Of a DNA stretch of 64,000 nt, positions 23,374 through 36,300 are shown piece after piece (positions within the stretch are counted from its first letter, which is position 1; each line of letters starts with the position of its first letter). Location of the stretch: NCBI GenBank assembly GCA_017591395.1, contig WEDG01000357.1, forward strand, positions 1-64,000. The letters are read 5' to 3'. Under the pieces are notes generated by a model. That model had not been told where the DNA came from. It did no database searches and saw only the letters and a list, made by a program, of their open reading frames with translations. A program made the position numbers and the translations under genes. Source of the DNA: Schistocephalus solidus. Lineage: Eukaryota > Platyhelminthes > Cestoda > Diphyllobothriidea > Diphyllobothriidae.

Positions 23374-23970
23374 TCAGACCCCTTCGAATGAGGTGAGATC
23401 TCGGGGATAGCATAATTCCTCCTCACTGGTGCTGGATGTCGGTTCATTTGCGTTCGGAGTAAGCTCCCACCTTCTCCGATATAGTTGTTTTATCTGAAAC
23501 TGCAATAGATATGATAAACGAGTCTGGATGATTCCAACCATAGCGGTGGGTCCTTTGAACTCATGACCTTGTGTCTGAAAGTTGCATCCGATCTGTGTGC
23601 AGATCCAAATCCGTGTGGCGTGGGAAGTTAGCCGACGGTATCCGAGCTGTACTTTGCGTACGGGAGCATTCGCCAAAAGTTGGAGCAGGCTGGCTTTTAC
23701 CTTTCGTCGCATTTATGCATGCGCTGACAAACGAAGTTGTACAGTACGTATTCTCTCTAATCACCTCTCGAATATATTGTAATTCAGTTATGGTATTTTC
23801 CAGTTCACTGCGGTGCGTATCGAAACGCGGTTTATAGCGCCATTCGGAAACTCTATGTATTTGTGCTAAAGAAAAGTAAACCGCGGCTTTCCACCAACCT
23901 GGATATCTATATAGCAAATTCCGTTCCTCTGTCTTTATCTCCCGAAGGAAATAATAACTTTCAAGCACTG
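23374..23970. other. GC-richer segment with opposed open frames, unidentified
   Basis: GC content rises relative to the flanks, and frames of 112 and 135 codons (minus) and 88 codons (plus) overlap each other. The peptides match no family I know. A weak B-box-like GAGTTCAAAGG on the minus strand near 23552-23562 hints at a dispersed repeat rather than a gene. Confidence 0.35.
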
Positions 23971-24300
23971 GCCGTACCGCATTTAGTTCAGTGAAGAAAA
24001 TGTCTTTCGTCGCACATTCTCTTATAATGTATCCAAATATATTCTCAGATAATTAGTGCACTTACTAGTTAGCTAGTTTCAGGGGTAGTGAAAAAGTTAA
24101 ACATAATGCATGTAGTATGTTGCAAGAAAAAACGACCGAGGAATGTTCTCCTAGCAATGACCAGGATGGTTTATTTTATTATCTCACTCAATCCTGATCT
24201 GCCCGCCCACCGGCTTGCTACTGGCGATAAAAGAACGTTTTGTGATGGAAAAAATGCCACATATTGTACACAGGTATGTCGCTAAGGGTTCAACAAGCAA

Positions 24301-24345
24301 GACGCAGATAGCTGTTTCACGCATTTTACCAATCATCAGTATGTC
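24301..24345 (-). ncRNA. Hammerhead-like motif, family 2 copy A
   Basis: Minus strand: GACATA, CTGATGA, a poorly pairing stem II segment, GAAA, CAGCTATC, TGCGTC. Both core strings are intact. Stem I pairs five of six positions. Stem III is weak: C15.2 faces A instead of G. Confidence 0.6.
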
Positions 24346-24533
24346 ATACGCCTTGTGCAGTTAGCCATATATAGAAGTCAAGTAGGCGCCTGACTTTTAC
24401 TGGTGTGGTTAGGATCACATTCAATCCTGCTCTGTCCGCCCGCCAGCTTGCTACTAGCGGTAAATGAACGTTATGTAATAGGACACATACGAATTATAAT
24501 ACATGGGTATGTTGTTAAGGCTGCAACAACCAA

Positions 24534-24578
24534 GACAAATCCAGCCGTTTCATGATTGTTATCAATCATCAGTTCACC
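24534..24578 (-). ncRNA. Hammerhead-like motif, family 2 copy B
   Basis: Minus strand: GGTGAA, CTGATGA, T TGAT AACA ATCA T (four-pair stem II), GAAA, CGGCTGGA, TTTGTC. Stem I forms six pairs with three wobbles, with different bases from copy A on both sides. U16.1 is replaced by G, so activity is doubtful. Confidence 0.65.
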
Positions 24579-24839
24579 ATATGCCTTGTGCATTGAGGTA
24601 TATATAGAAGTCAAATAAGCACGTGACCCTTAACGGTGTGATTGGGATCTCATTTGATCCCTTTTTGTCCACCCGCCAGCTTGCTCTTGATGAACAACGA
24701 ACGTTGTGTCAAAAAACCCATGCCACATAGAATGCAGAGGTATGTTGCTAGGGGCGGAAATAAAGGGATCGAGTGAGCTACCGACCATTGACCACGCGTT
24801 TACTTGACTTCTATATATACCTCAATTTACAAGGCGTAT

Positions 24840-24884
24840 GGCGTACTGATGATCGGTAACAATCATGAAACGGCGGTATTTATC
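24840..24884 (+). ncRNA. Hammerhead-like motif, family 2 copy D (inverted)
   Basis: Plus strand: GGCGTA, CTGATGA, TCGGTAACAATCAT, GAAA, CGGCGGTA, TTTATC. Core intact and stem III (A-U, C-G around GGCG) good. Stem I has two mismatches. Confidence 0.6.
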
Positions 24885-25073
24885 TTAATTGTTGCAGCCT
24901 TAGAAACATACCTGCGTATTATATTTCATATGTGTCCTATGACACAACGCTCATTTATTCACAGAAGCAAGGTGGTGATAGGCCAGGATAGGATTGAGTG
25001 AGATCTTAACCACACCAGTGAGGTTCACGCGCTTACTTGACTTCTATGCATACCTCGCTGAACAAGGCATATT

Positions 25074-25116
25074 ACGTACTGATTATGGGTAAAGACCATG
25101 AAACCTATGTTTGCGT
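25074..25116 (+). ncRNA. Hammerhead-like motif, family 2 copy E (inverted)
   Basis: Plus strand: ACGTA, CTGATTA, TGGGTAAAGACCAT, GAAA, CCTATGTT, TGCGT. Stem I has five pairs and stem III two. G8 of the core, a catalytic base, is changed to T, so it should be inactive. Confidence 0.6.
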
Positions 25117-25183
25117 CTTGTCTGTTGCACCCTAAACAACACCTTTAACTATTATTTAATCACAGTACAGGATCGGGCAGCAC

Positions 25184-28100
25184 AAAAAACGTAAGAATGC
25201 GTTGATGATTATATTCTCATGAAAAAAGGTAAATTTATTGTGAGATAGGTGCTACTTAGGTAAACAGAAGTGCAATTTCAGATGGATAGCATAAACGTAT
25301 AAATATAACTCTACAATGTTTTAATAAAAAAAGATGACATAGGCGAATATCGAATAATGGTTATAGGGCAACATAGTTCCAAGATAGGTTCAGGTGCATG
25401 CTTTCGAATTACAGAGAAGATAGACCAAAAATCGTTAATGGTTTTCGATTCAACCAATTTACTTAAGTAAGCTCTGCGAAAAGTCCCATGTTAAAATTTA
25501 AAAGTGAATTCGACAAACATCGGGCCAGTACAATTACAAGGGAAATGAAACTGCGAGGTCTTAACAGAGTTTAAAAACTTTTAATCACTAATATTGATTA
25601 TTTGCACGCCACCTACATGGCTTGGTCGGTGTGTTCATGTCATTGGGACTGTGTGAAGGGCGGGAATTTGAGTCAAGTATGGGGATTGAACAAATACCGT
25701 CAGGAGGTGGGGACGTCATATGAGCCCCACCTGAAGTGGTTGTGGGTCACGGAAGAGAGAGCATCTTTACTTAAGTAAATATGTTGTATTATTTTTCCCG
25801 CAGCCTATTCCCAACATATTTCAGTCACAGTAGGATGACGGTTTTTAAGCAAGCCGCTTGCAGATGGACTGCAATACCTCTTATGTCTAAAAAACGTCTA
25901 TTTGTGTAGTGTGAATTTTCCCCATTGATTGTCGATACTATTCTTACTTCAAATAAATATAAATGAAAAAACGAACAAAATATTCTTGCCATTGTGAAGT
26001 CTTTAGCAGCTTTTCAAGTTTGCACTAGAAGATGGATTATTTTTGGCTTAAATACGTTTTGAGATTGCGTAATAATATTGAAAACTATCAGCCGTTACGT
26101 TTGAGTTCAAGCTTTCCAAACTACACGCTGCATATATTCTGTGTACGAAAAAATCAAAACAATCTCTATGATATAAAAAAGAGGTCGCATGGTTCTCATA
26201 AAATGTTGTTATGGAAATGGATCACTTTTTATACATTGTTTACATTATTCATAAATGAACAGATACAGTGTATTATGGATGCACTGTTCAAGGTCTATAA
26301 ATGGCTCATGATAAGAAATGTATTTAAATTGAAAGAAACACCTTTTGCAAGCATAAATTTAAAGAAGACGTAATTGGTTTGCTTTTCTCTAAATATATTT
26401 TAATGAATAAAAACATCAAAAATCAATGAGAAAATTGCATATTACTTGAGTTTCCTTTTTAACAGATTATAAGTTTTTGCACGCAGTCGAAAAGCGGCAT
26501 ATTACCGTGGCTGACATATTTTTGGGATAAGGCTGCATGATATTACGACCCTAATTAACTATTTTGTTTGAATTGAAAACATATTTCAGAATATCAGTTG
26601 GCATTTCATAAGATGGGGAATCAACTGTATTTCTTTCTGACCACCTCTTCCTATTTATATTTGATATCCATAAAGAATGAAATATATTTTATAAAATAAA
26701 AAATATTAACTCACACACGCGTTGTAAATAATGATATGCTTGCAAAATGATTTAAATGGATAAGGAGAATTTCATGGATTTCAAATACAATTTTTAAGTC
26801 TCAATATATTTAGAATCCGAACTCTGATTTTATCTGCGCTTACGGTTTCTAAGTGTATGTTGTATACCTTAAGTGTAAGAAAAATCGTTCAATACTTAAC
26901 ATTACTGAGGATATTTGATAACAGTTTCAGGAAATTCCGCAAAGATGTGCTCAATGTACTTTTTTATAATCCACATTAACAAACTGATGCATACGACAGT
27001 GTACAAATGAATAATGAGTATTTTTAGAAATATCATAATAATTAATTGTAAAAATCTAAATGTTTCCATTAAAAACACGCACTGGACTACTAAATATGTA
27101 CCAAAAGGTATAGGTTGTGCATGCTTTCTTTAAAATACATTTCAATGTTTAGTGATATTTAAAGAATTGCATTCCAACTCAATGCATTTTAATTGAAATT
27201 TCTCTTATGATTTTAAGTTAACGTTTTGAAAACGTGTTGGCGTAGCAAAAAAACCAATAGTTTTGAAACCATTATATTTCTATTTACTGCCTGCACATAA
27301 AAATAGTTTTCGTTAACTGTATTTGACAGTTTATTCGTCGCATCAAGTGAATTAAGTGACGGCTAATCTGAAAGTTTATAGTAAAAGTATAAACTAAGCT
27401 GATCTGTCACTTACTGATCCTGTGTAATCTGACATAAGTGACAAAAGTGAGGATAAATCTTTGAAGACAACAATAAAGCAAAATAAAAGAAACTATTAGA
27501 TTACCCGATATGCTCTTTGTGCAGCCTGGTGACATAGTGTATTAGTTGAATTTTCGCTAATTGAGGCTATTAAGAAGAAGACGCATATAAAAAGTAAATT
27601 TATCAAGTCACTTTATAATTAAAAAAAAATGTTATTTGTAAAATATTCATACAAACAAAAATTATTTACATTGCATGTTATTCAAATCTGTCACAAATCT
27701 CCCAAAAATAAACATTCAATGACTTTTCGGAACCTAGGACGTGTAAATGTCAAGAAACGTTTCTTTAATTTGTAAGAAAACGAAAATAATTGAAAATTAA
27801 AATGCTTTGCCCCTGAAGTTGCTATTCTGTAACACCCATAATTATGTATTATGGTAAGGAGCTGCCTATGATGGTGTTTCATTTATTGTACCAGCCATTC
27901 CGCTGTAAACAGAACAGGACTTAGTCGAAGCTCCCTTTGTTTAATAAGTTGTTAAGCCTCGCTTTTGTGTTAATGGCAAATCGAACAGTTACATCACATT
28001 AAATTTTCTAAAACTAACTGAGCCCTGTAATTAATACAATTCTATTAACCCTTATTATTTAAATGATATTACCTTATTTATAATATGAGTTTATAATTAT

Positions 28101-31100
28101 CACTTATAAAACTAGAGCACGAATCCAAAGCCCCTTTAGGTGGTTTTTTCAGATATGAATGAAAACGTGTTCCTTGTTGAGCATATAAAGACCCTAACTA
28201 CCTATTCAGGACAGGCTTATAGCATAGCAGTTATATAACCCAAGTGCAATTCGAGCAAGAATCTTTGTCAAATAAATCGCACGGAAAGGTGCACTGTTAA
28301 AAGGTTCTTCAGAAAAACGGTGTGTATTTCATTGCCAAAAGAGAAGACACAAAACCTGAATATAAATAATTACTCCTACTTAATGAAATGATTGCCAGGA
28401 GATATACGCCTTGCAATTCAAAGCTTGTTGAATCTAAGTGCTAGTTAATTTTGTAAAATATGGAATTAACCTATTATAGGCTCTATGCAAAACGTTGCAT
28501 AGTGATAACATTGAAGTAAAGGTTTAAGGTTAGAGTTAGGGTTCACTGTAACCTTAAAATCAGAGCTTCGGTAATTTTTGCGTTAGTTTTACATCTCGAG
28601 AATATTTTGGGCCACGAGTTCAAGTAGCAGAGGCGGCTTCTCATTCAAGTACATCTTTGTTAATTCGGTCAGTTTCCATAGAGAATCCAATTAGAAATTA
28701 GTAATTGTGCGTATGAAATAAACAGAAAATAGAACTTTGTTTAAAAATATAAAATAGTTTTTTGCTGCGAAAAATACCTGGTTGCGCTCGAGAAAGAATT
28801 GACATTTTGTTTGCGATATTCACGATTAAACGTTGTTCACTTTTTATATGAGATTAAATGTTGTTGGTGCGGTATAAAAGAGGTTGTCTATGAAGGCGAG
28901 TAATTGGATGAACAAAAAACTCAAATATGCTATCAGGTTGATTAGAAAATGAAGAGAAAATATAAATCGGCGTTTCATTTTCATTGTTATTGACGATTGA
29001 GCATCAAGGGTAAACAAAATATTTTTTCCGTCTACAGACCGTTTTATCGAAATTTTGAACATTTTTGATTAAGTAATGTTTTCAAACTAAACCTTTTGCG
29101 CCTGTCATGCTATCAGGAAATGAAACAATGCAGTGAATTATCATCTCCAGGGAGGTCTGTGTAAGAGCCCGCTAATTTTGACAATTTTCGTGAGTTATCC
29201 TTGTGAAGATTAGATACATTTAATTTTGGCAGGCACTTCACATCTTACTATTTTGATTTCCCATGAATCGTAATTATTTTAGGTCAGAAAAAATTACGAG
29301 CCTTTCATTTTTTGCATGCCTCGTGATTCTTTTGACATTCATATGTTTTTGCAAGAATAAAAGTAGCATACATAGCCTGAGATATGGTAAGACAAAACCT
29401 TTTAAACGCTTCACCAGTTTCCGCTGTCAAGGTAACAATATCCAGTATAATTCTAAGAACCGTATTAGAGAGCCGAAGTTCTGCATATTTCGGATAACAA
29501 ATGCTAACAGCATCTCACTGACCCATCTTTATTTGCCTGTCTGGTTATCTTTGCTTAGTATTGCTGGGGATGCATGATGTCGGGTTTATCATTATGAATA
29601 CATTTGCTGCGTTTCAGAGCTCATAGAACTCTAAACTGGTGTCTTACGATAATGAGGGTGTCTGTATACTGTAGTCATTATGAATGAAATATTGGTTGCG
29701 TTCCTCAAGGTGATTCATGCCTAGTTTCACCGATCTCATATATGACTGAACGAAGACTACCATGTGTGTTTATATGCTGGTAACACGCCTATGACATAAA
29801 TGACACGTGCAAGATGGACTAAATTTGACCTTTTGCCAATCTCAGAATGCGATAAATGCATGACCACACTGTAGTTGTAATTTTCCTTGAAAAGAACTAA
29901 GGAACAGTTAGCCTGTCTTTTTAAGGCGTGGAGGCTAAGTGCACTGCATCTGTCAAATATTCCCTCGACCCCAAATCCGACGAAGCCCCAGGGGACTGAG
30001 AAGTGTTAGGGGTATTTAACAAATGACAAGAAAATATGCTTTTAGAATTAAATATATTTTAATACACAGCATATTTGCTTTTCGTATAAGGTCATTTTGG
30101 CCCAAATGCAAACGATTTTTTCAATACCCATTTTATGAAACAATGGATATTGCTGCAGAGAATTCCATGAGCTTAGAAGTAACACAATCCATATTTCTAA
30201 AAGCTTCTTTTACCTCAGAAATGGCGATAAAGATAGGGAATCAGTGGGAAATAGTTGACGGACAGTCCGGTAAATAGCTAAGATGTGTTAAGTATTCCTG
30301 TCCAAAATGTCGGATTTTGTTCTAGATCAGTCAAGCAAAACGCCATCTCCCGTCAGTCACTCTACAAAAACACAACTTTTCTAGGAATAAGTGTTGGATG
30401 GTCAAAGGACTGAGCTTGGTTGAAATAGGGATCTGCCCTAACGGCGTGACCTTGCAACAATAGTGTAAATTTCTGATTTCATCAAAAATGTAACCAAATT
30501 TCTGGGGCTATGGGTCTATTTCAGCTTGGAAATGACGCCTTGAAGTTGAAAATTGATTTGTTTTTCTGCTATTTTTACCGTAAGGAGTCTTTCTTAGCTC
30601 CAGTGGCGAGATTATGAAGATTTTGGAGCAGAGAGAGCACTGAGAGTTACTTTTTACCGATGGAATATAAACGAATTTGTCCATTGACATTCCAATCTGT
30701 TAAAGGTGCTTCATAACAGGGGATCGTGAAGTTAATTAACGGTCTGGCGAAGATCTTGCTCAAGGGTTGCCTGAAAAGTATCATTACTGAGCTCAATGGT
30801 CTTCCTAGACAAACGAAATGGAAGATTTAAAAAGCGTTCTTTCAGAGTTTCGGAAGTACCGCTGAAGGCTGTTTCTGCTTTGATTCCCTTGCAAAATTCA
30901 CGCAGCACGAGTGCTTTGGAATTTACGGTCTGTCATTTTGTTAACACAGTCTATAAACAATCCTGTATTAAAATTTCCAAAACCTAAGTCCTCACCCAAG
31001 AGACATAATCACTTTAAGTAGACATAAAGAATTAATAAAATCCATGACATGTGTTTGGAAACGAAGACTCGGTCACCGAGGCAAGCGTCACATTTCATGG

Positions 31101-33215
31101 ACTTTTTGGGTTCAAACGCTGACCAGCCCTAAGAAAAATTGTGGAGTCTAATGACTAACGCCTTTAATTTTATCCATTTGACAGGCTGCTGTGCATTTAC
31201 GAAAAGCATTCGCAGTTCATGGGGTACCTTTCGTTGAGCCCTACGTGCTCGTTAGTTTTATGGCCTTTGTTCATTGACTTATTAGTGACACCTAACGCAG
31301 AACAAGGCCTTTTCCCGCATACCTTCTCACTAGCCTAGTCAATTATGCCTAAGTCTTAACGCATTAGTAGGCTTGAAGATGTAGTGTTCATTCATGAACT
31401 GCGGATCAATAAGGGCCTAAAACAGGCCAAGGTTCTTTTGAGGAAACCTCTGTCAGTATTTTTAACAGTTGGCCCATTTTCCCCCTGTGCGCATGCCGAA
31501 GAACTGCCCTGTTTGTAAATAACAATGAATGAAATATCTAATCCTAAGAATTTCCAGCCTTGAAGACAACAATTTGGCCTCATCAATCTCCACCCGACGT
31601 TTATTTCCGGCAGATGGAACGTCTGATGCTGAGTGATGTGGGACGCTAACTGAGAGATAGCAGAACACGTTTGACTGACGGCAGTACTCAAAAAATAAGG
31701 ATATTTGGAGATTGTTTTTGGCTTGCCCCGATTGAGAATGATGTATGCTTGCACACCATCCTGCCTGCTCCTCAGTGTGTGGAAATTCAGTGACCTTGCA
31801 TAGCAGTTAACTGTACTGTGTCTTACTAAAAAAATACGATTTTTTCACGCAGACCCGTTTGGGGCACAGTATTTTTGAGCTGGAGGCAGCTGTGGGAAAG
31901 ATGTAAAGTGTTGCAACGTTAATTTATCGCAAAGATTACATTTTCTGTTTGTATAAACCTGTGGTACTGTGCTCTTGAAAGCTGGTTCACGCTTGTTATT
32001 CCACACAGATTAGCATTGAGCTGGGCATGACTTTGCCTTTTAAGGTTAAAGACGTATTAATTAGGTTAGTACAAGGCCCACCAGATCAGAAATTTTCTCT
32101 TTTGAGCATATTCATCAGAAGTGTTCATTAGGTAAAAAGGTTTCACGGTATAGGCTGCTGGGTCCTGTTGAAAAGAATAAAACGGTGATCTGATGCACAG
32201 CAAGAGAGCTTACAACAAATAAGAAAAATAAAATTTAGTTAATTTTGCAGGAGAAACCAAACTTAACTTGCCCATTGAGATGCCCAACAGAAGTTTGCAT
32301 AATTTAAATCGCAAAAGATAATTTGGACTCCAGGAAAGTAACAAGAAACATGAAACCACAAGAATAAGCTGGGGTTTGTGTTTGTAAACGAGGAAACACA
32401 TATGCAATGATGGCATTACCATCATGTTTGACAATTGAGTGGAAAGAACTGTTTAATCAGTCCATTGCCCGAGAACTAAGCATTTCCAAATGGAAATGTC
32501 ATTTGAAGACAAAATTAGATGGAAAAAGGTGAATCAGAAAAGCGGGTAATGCAAGTATTCATGCGCTTGATTGCTCGAAGGGTATCTATTTCATCATCTT
32601 ACTGTAGCCTTAATGCCAATGTATGTGAAAATGAGCCTAAGGAGGCAATTCAGCAGCAGAAGACGCGACCATGGGTATAAGAACTTTAGTCTTGTAAGGT
32701 TTCGAAATTAGGCTCGAACCCATCAGCAGAGCCATCATCAGGTGGGATTTATTATAATCCAGGGAGTTGCAGTATTAATAAGATGCAATCTCTATGCCCT
32801 ATGGTTGCTCTTTGCTCGAGAATGGCTGGATGATTGACATTTAAGTCGTAATGTGCTGCAAATAAACCCCCTTCCTCCTTGTAGGAAACCAGCCTGATGA
32901 TTACTCAACCACCTGGCTTGCAGAAAACATGGATTAAAACAGCGTTCGGATGTGCGCTTCCAGTATTGCTCATTAAATTTAACACAGAATATGTAATAGG
33001 TAGGTCATTTTACTTGTTAATAGACGGGGGCATGAATGATCAGTCAAGCGGCTCGCACCTCACACGATTTTCACCGGTCTGCGCATATCTCGGGTCCACT
33101 CAAAGGAGTCGTGACACGGGAGCTGGCCGCAGTTAATGGATCTGCTACTGCGTGTCCAGCAATTCATTTTGTATACAGCTTTCCAGCTTGTTCACCCGCG
33201 TCCGTCGTATTCAGG
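25184..33215. other. Long non-coding stretch
   Basis: About 8 kb of AT-rich sequence without a recognised gene. The longest frames (113 codons at 26032-26373 plus, 120 codons at 31392-31754 minus) show no domain. A tRNA-derived SINE candidate lies at 25605-25760, and a B-box-bearing hairpin-rich segment near 32690-32760. Confidence 0.55.
25605..25760 (+). repeat. Candidate tRNA-derived SINE
   Basis: TGGCTTGGTCGG resembles an A box (the TGGCTCAGTCGG type). About 45 bases on, GGGAATTTGAGTC resembles a degenerate B box. The segment is GC-richer than its surroundings. No second copy was seen in the window, so this is tentative. Confidence 0.35.
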
Positions 33216-33365
33216 GATGTTCACTGTATGCTGTGCAGGGACAGTGAATAGTGCTCGAGGCTTGCGCTGCATCTACCTCACTCTCTGTTCCATTCCCCAA
33301 CTTGGACCCGGTGTCAAAACAGAGTCAAGACAACCGGAGACGGGAGAAGGCACTTCCTCATGTCC
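33216..33365 (+). repeat. GC-rich SINE-like repeat, copy 2
   Basis: Begins GATGTTCACTGTATGCT and continues with CTTGCGCTGCATCTACC, TCACTCTCTG, CCCGGTGTCAAAACAGAGTC and ACGGGAGAAGGC. It aligns block by block with the copy at 59.2 kb in the same orientation. It is shorter by about 30 bases in the middle. Confidence 0.7.
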
Positions 33366-36300
33366 TTCGCGGCCTCAGTCAATATGCATTCCAGCAAAAC
33401 GGTTAGTTAACATTACTATTTACTCGCAATAGCGTCCAATTTCCAATTTTATGTCCACAGCTTTCAGAATTATATTATTCCAATAACGACATCTATGTCT
33501 GATTTGAGTACAGGCAAATTTACTGATCCGGCCTTTTAACTGCCTCTTAATAACAACAAAAGTTGAAATCCATTTAATGCCACTTTGATGCAAGGGACGG
33601 CCAGACATTCATTATCAGCTTTGTGTTATTCAATCAGTTTTTTACACATCAGCTCAACCAACGCAGTTTGACAGGCTCCATTATCATATATGTCAGAAAA
33701 AAATGAGACTTTTTATTAACTTCAAATAAATATGTTCTTGTGATTTGAAAAAAGCCCTCAGACGGAGTTCAACTCAGCTACAGTTTGAATTAAAAGTAGA
33801 TTGGATAATTTTGTACACAAGGTCAGCCGCGTTCCCCTCTCGCATTGCAGGTTATATTTTGTTACAAAGTCAGAAATAAGGTGGAAGAATGTAAAATAGG
33901 AATGGCCCTAGTGTCTGCGAGTCTGCAGCTGAGGCCAGATAGTCTGATGACTGTTAGAGACCACAAAAGAAGCTAATGTCAGTCAGTCAGCCAGTCAAAC
34001 CAACATGATCGAGATAATTGAGCCTTTGTATTCCCGAATATTGTCTCGTCCGCATTCAAAATAATAGCAAAAGGGAGGACGACGCTGATGCTTAAGTTCC
34101 AGATGCACCCACGGGACATTATCTCCCACAGGATGTTTGCTTATATGCATGCAGTGTGCCCGATGAGCTGAACGTACTGCGCTGACTGAATATTGTTCTC
34201 ATTAAAAAGACTGATTGTCATGCAGAGCCATTAAACGAGCAAGCCACAAGATGAAAACTTTCATATTTTCCAGTAGCTTACAGATCTTTGTAGTTCGCAA
34301 TCATAACATTTTCCCCTCCAAACCAATGAGCAGACATTAACTAATACATATTTCAATAAATTTATGAAATTCACCTTTTTAACGAACATTTATTGCTAGC
34401 AGAATGATCCCTTTAACGGAGGACTTATTTAGAAGGACGAATAATTCATATGGTATAATTTCAGGTGGCATACTTCATTAAAATTGATGACAAGAAGCTA
34501 AACGATAATTTATGTGCACCGAAAAAGAGCGGATTATGGATTCACAGAACCCATACCGGATCTAGTAATTTTTTAAACCAAAAAGGTTGCTCAGTTAATT
34601 TTATCAAAAAGTACACAATTGTAAGCCAAATGAATGTAGCCTTTCATTTAAAATTGTCCTATCTTAAGAGCTCTTCTATGCAACGTTTACAATCTGGTGC
34701 GCAATTGTTTATCAAAGGAGAGTATTAACAACTTAAGAGGTTTAAAAAAGTAACTGTTTTTGAGATACACTTTACATTGCAGTTGTCTTAAGATTATTAA
34801 AGCACAATTTGATTAACCCTTAACATTTTTGGTTTTAAAACTATTAAAGAACGATATTATTAGTTAGCCAATTTTCGATTTATAAATCTTTCTTTTTATG
34901 TGTAAAACAACAGGAATCACGCTTTTAAACAATCTTTTGTCTTAAGTCAGCCATTGCCTTCACATTTACGAACATTCCATAGGTCAGCATGAAAAGGCTC
35001 AACCGTATTTTTCAGGGAAATGAAAAAGGCGGAAAAACCTTCTAAGTTTTCTGCCAAGTACGCAAACGTTTGGCAAAAAATATCTTTAAACATATTTTTC
35101 GAAAGCAACTCATTATGAAAGGTTTGTCCATTTATGATGGACGTATCTATCGCAGGCCTTAGATGTGAACGACATATTTTATGCTGTCGGTGTTATGTCT
35201 GAATGTGGATATGACTTTATTCCGAATCTCATTGCACACCTTAGGCATGGAATGTGAGGATGGAATTTATTTTTATCAAAAAATGTTCTTTTTGGATGTA
35301 CAATGGGATTATAAAAACGTCTTTCAGTAAAAGTGTTTTTAAGTTCAAGAAGAAGTCTACGATATTCTGTATTATGCCTAGGCTTTTTATGCACACCTGT
35401 GTTTGTTTTTCCAGTACTGAACTGTACTTATATATCGTCATTTTTATTAAATTAAACTTACTTCACTTGAAAATATATTTTCGTCTTTATATCGCAGGAA
35501 GAAACTGGTGGCTTAAACATATTTTTTTGGAAAATAGATGTTTAATTAATTTTCATAAGTTCGCAAAGATAATCTGTGTGATTTCTAGAAATACGGGGCA
35601 GGAATACAGAATACAGGCAATTAGCTGTTTAAGCGAACCGAGGATGTTCTGCGAGATAACTGCTAGATGGCTTTCACCTAATGGTCATATGGAATATATG
35701 TTAAAAATCTGAAAATATACGTGCTGGGTAGTGTATTCCTGCGCATAAATAACTTAGATACCGAACGTGCAAAATACCAGAAGGTTGAGCAATAGATCAA
35801 AAGAAATATGGATAGATTTTCATGCATCCATAATGGTAGGCCAGATCCTTAAGTTTAGCAAACTTACTGAAATGTTTTCAATTAATATCGGCACTGTTAG
35901 TTCATCCGGTTGCATAACAGAGTAAAGAAGGCAATATGGCCAAAATGCCCAAATGTTGAAAGGTAAAATACCTGGACATATGCCAAAAGAATACTCTATC
36001 AAAACAACTTTAAATTAAAACAAAATATTGGACAAAATTGTCAATTGATTGAAAAACGTATATCTATGACTTATGTGTTTTAGGTTCCGTTTTTAGAATC
36101 AATTTTAAATGTTTTTGTTAATCATTAAATATGATTCCAACTGCCATCTGCAAGAAAAGAGACAAAAAAGTCCTCACAACTTCGATAAGCGCTTTCAGGT
36201 TTTAAGTTACTTTAATGGGCTTGATAAATAAGCAACTAAATGCACTGGAAACTGCAACTCACATTTCAAGGAGCGTGTGAACCTTGATAGCTTCGAATGT

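Larger units (their letters stand above)
24180..25183. mobile_element. Second hammerhead repeat family, 233-bp units in inverted array
   Basis: Three forward copies (from about 24180, 24413 and 24646, the third cut short at about 24766) are followed by two inverted copies (about 24767-25005 and 25006-25183). The marker GCTTGC sits at 24213, 24446 and 24679, giving a period of exactly 233. Shared blocks include CAATCCTG, CCGCCAGCTTGCT, AGGTATGTTG and TATATAGAAGTCAA, with the reverse complements (TTGACTTCTAT) in the inverted part. Four copies carry a hammerhead-like motif, on the minus strand in the forward copies and on the plus strand in the inverted ones. Divergence between copies is far greater than in the 303-bp array, so this is an older element. 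Confidence 0.75.

Noticed and set aside
24180..25183. CRISPR-like array
   Set aside because: Units are 233 bp, diverged and partly inverted, without short identical repeats and unique spacers, and the DNA is eukaryotic.
35254..35712. 152-codon plus frame as a gene
   Set aside because: Phe/Ile/Lys-rich composition as expected from AT-rich DNA, no motif, and overlapped by antisense frames of equal quality.
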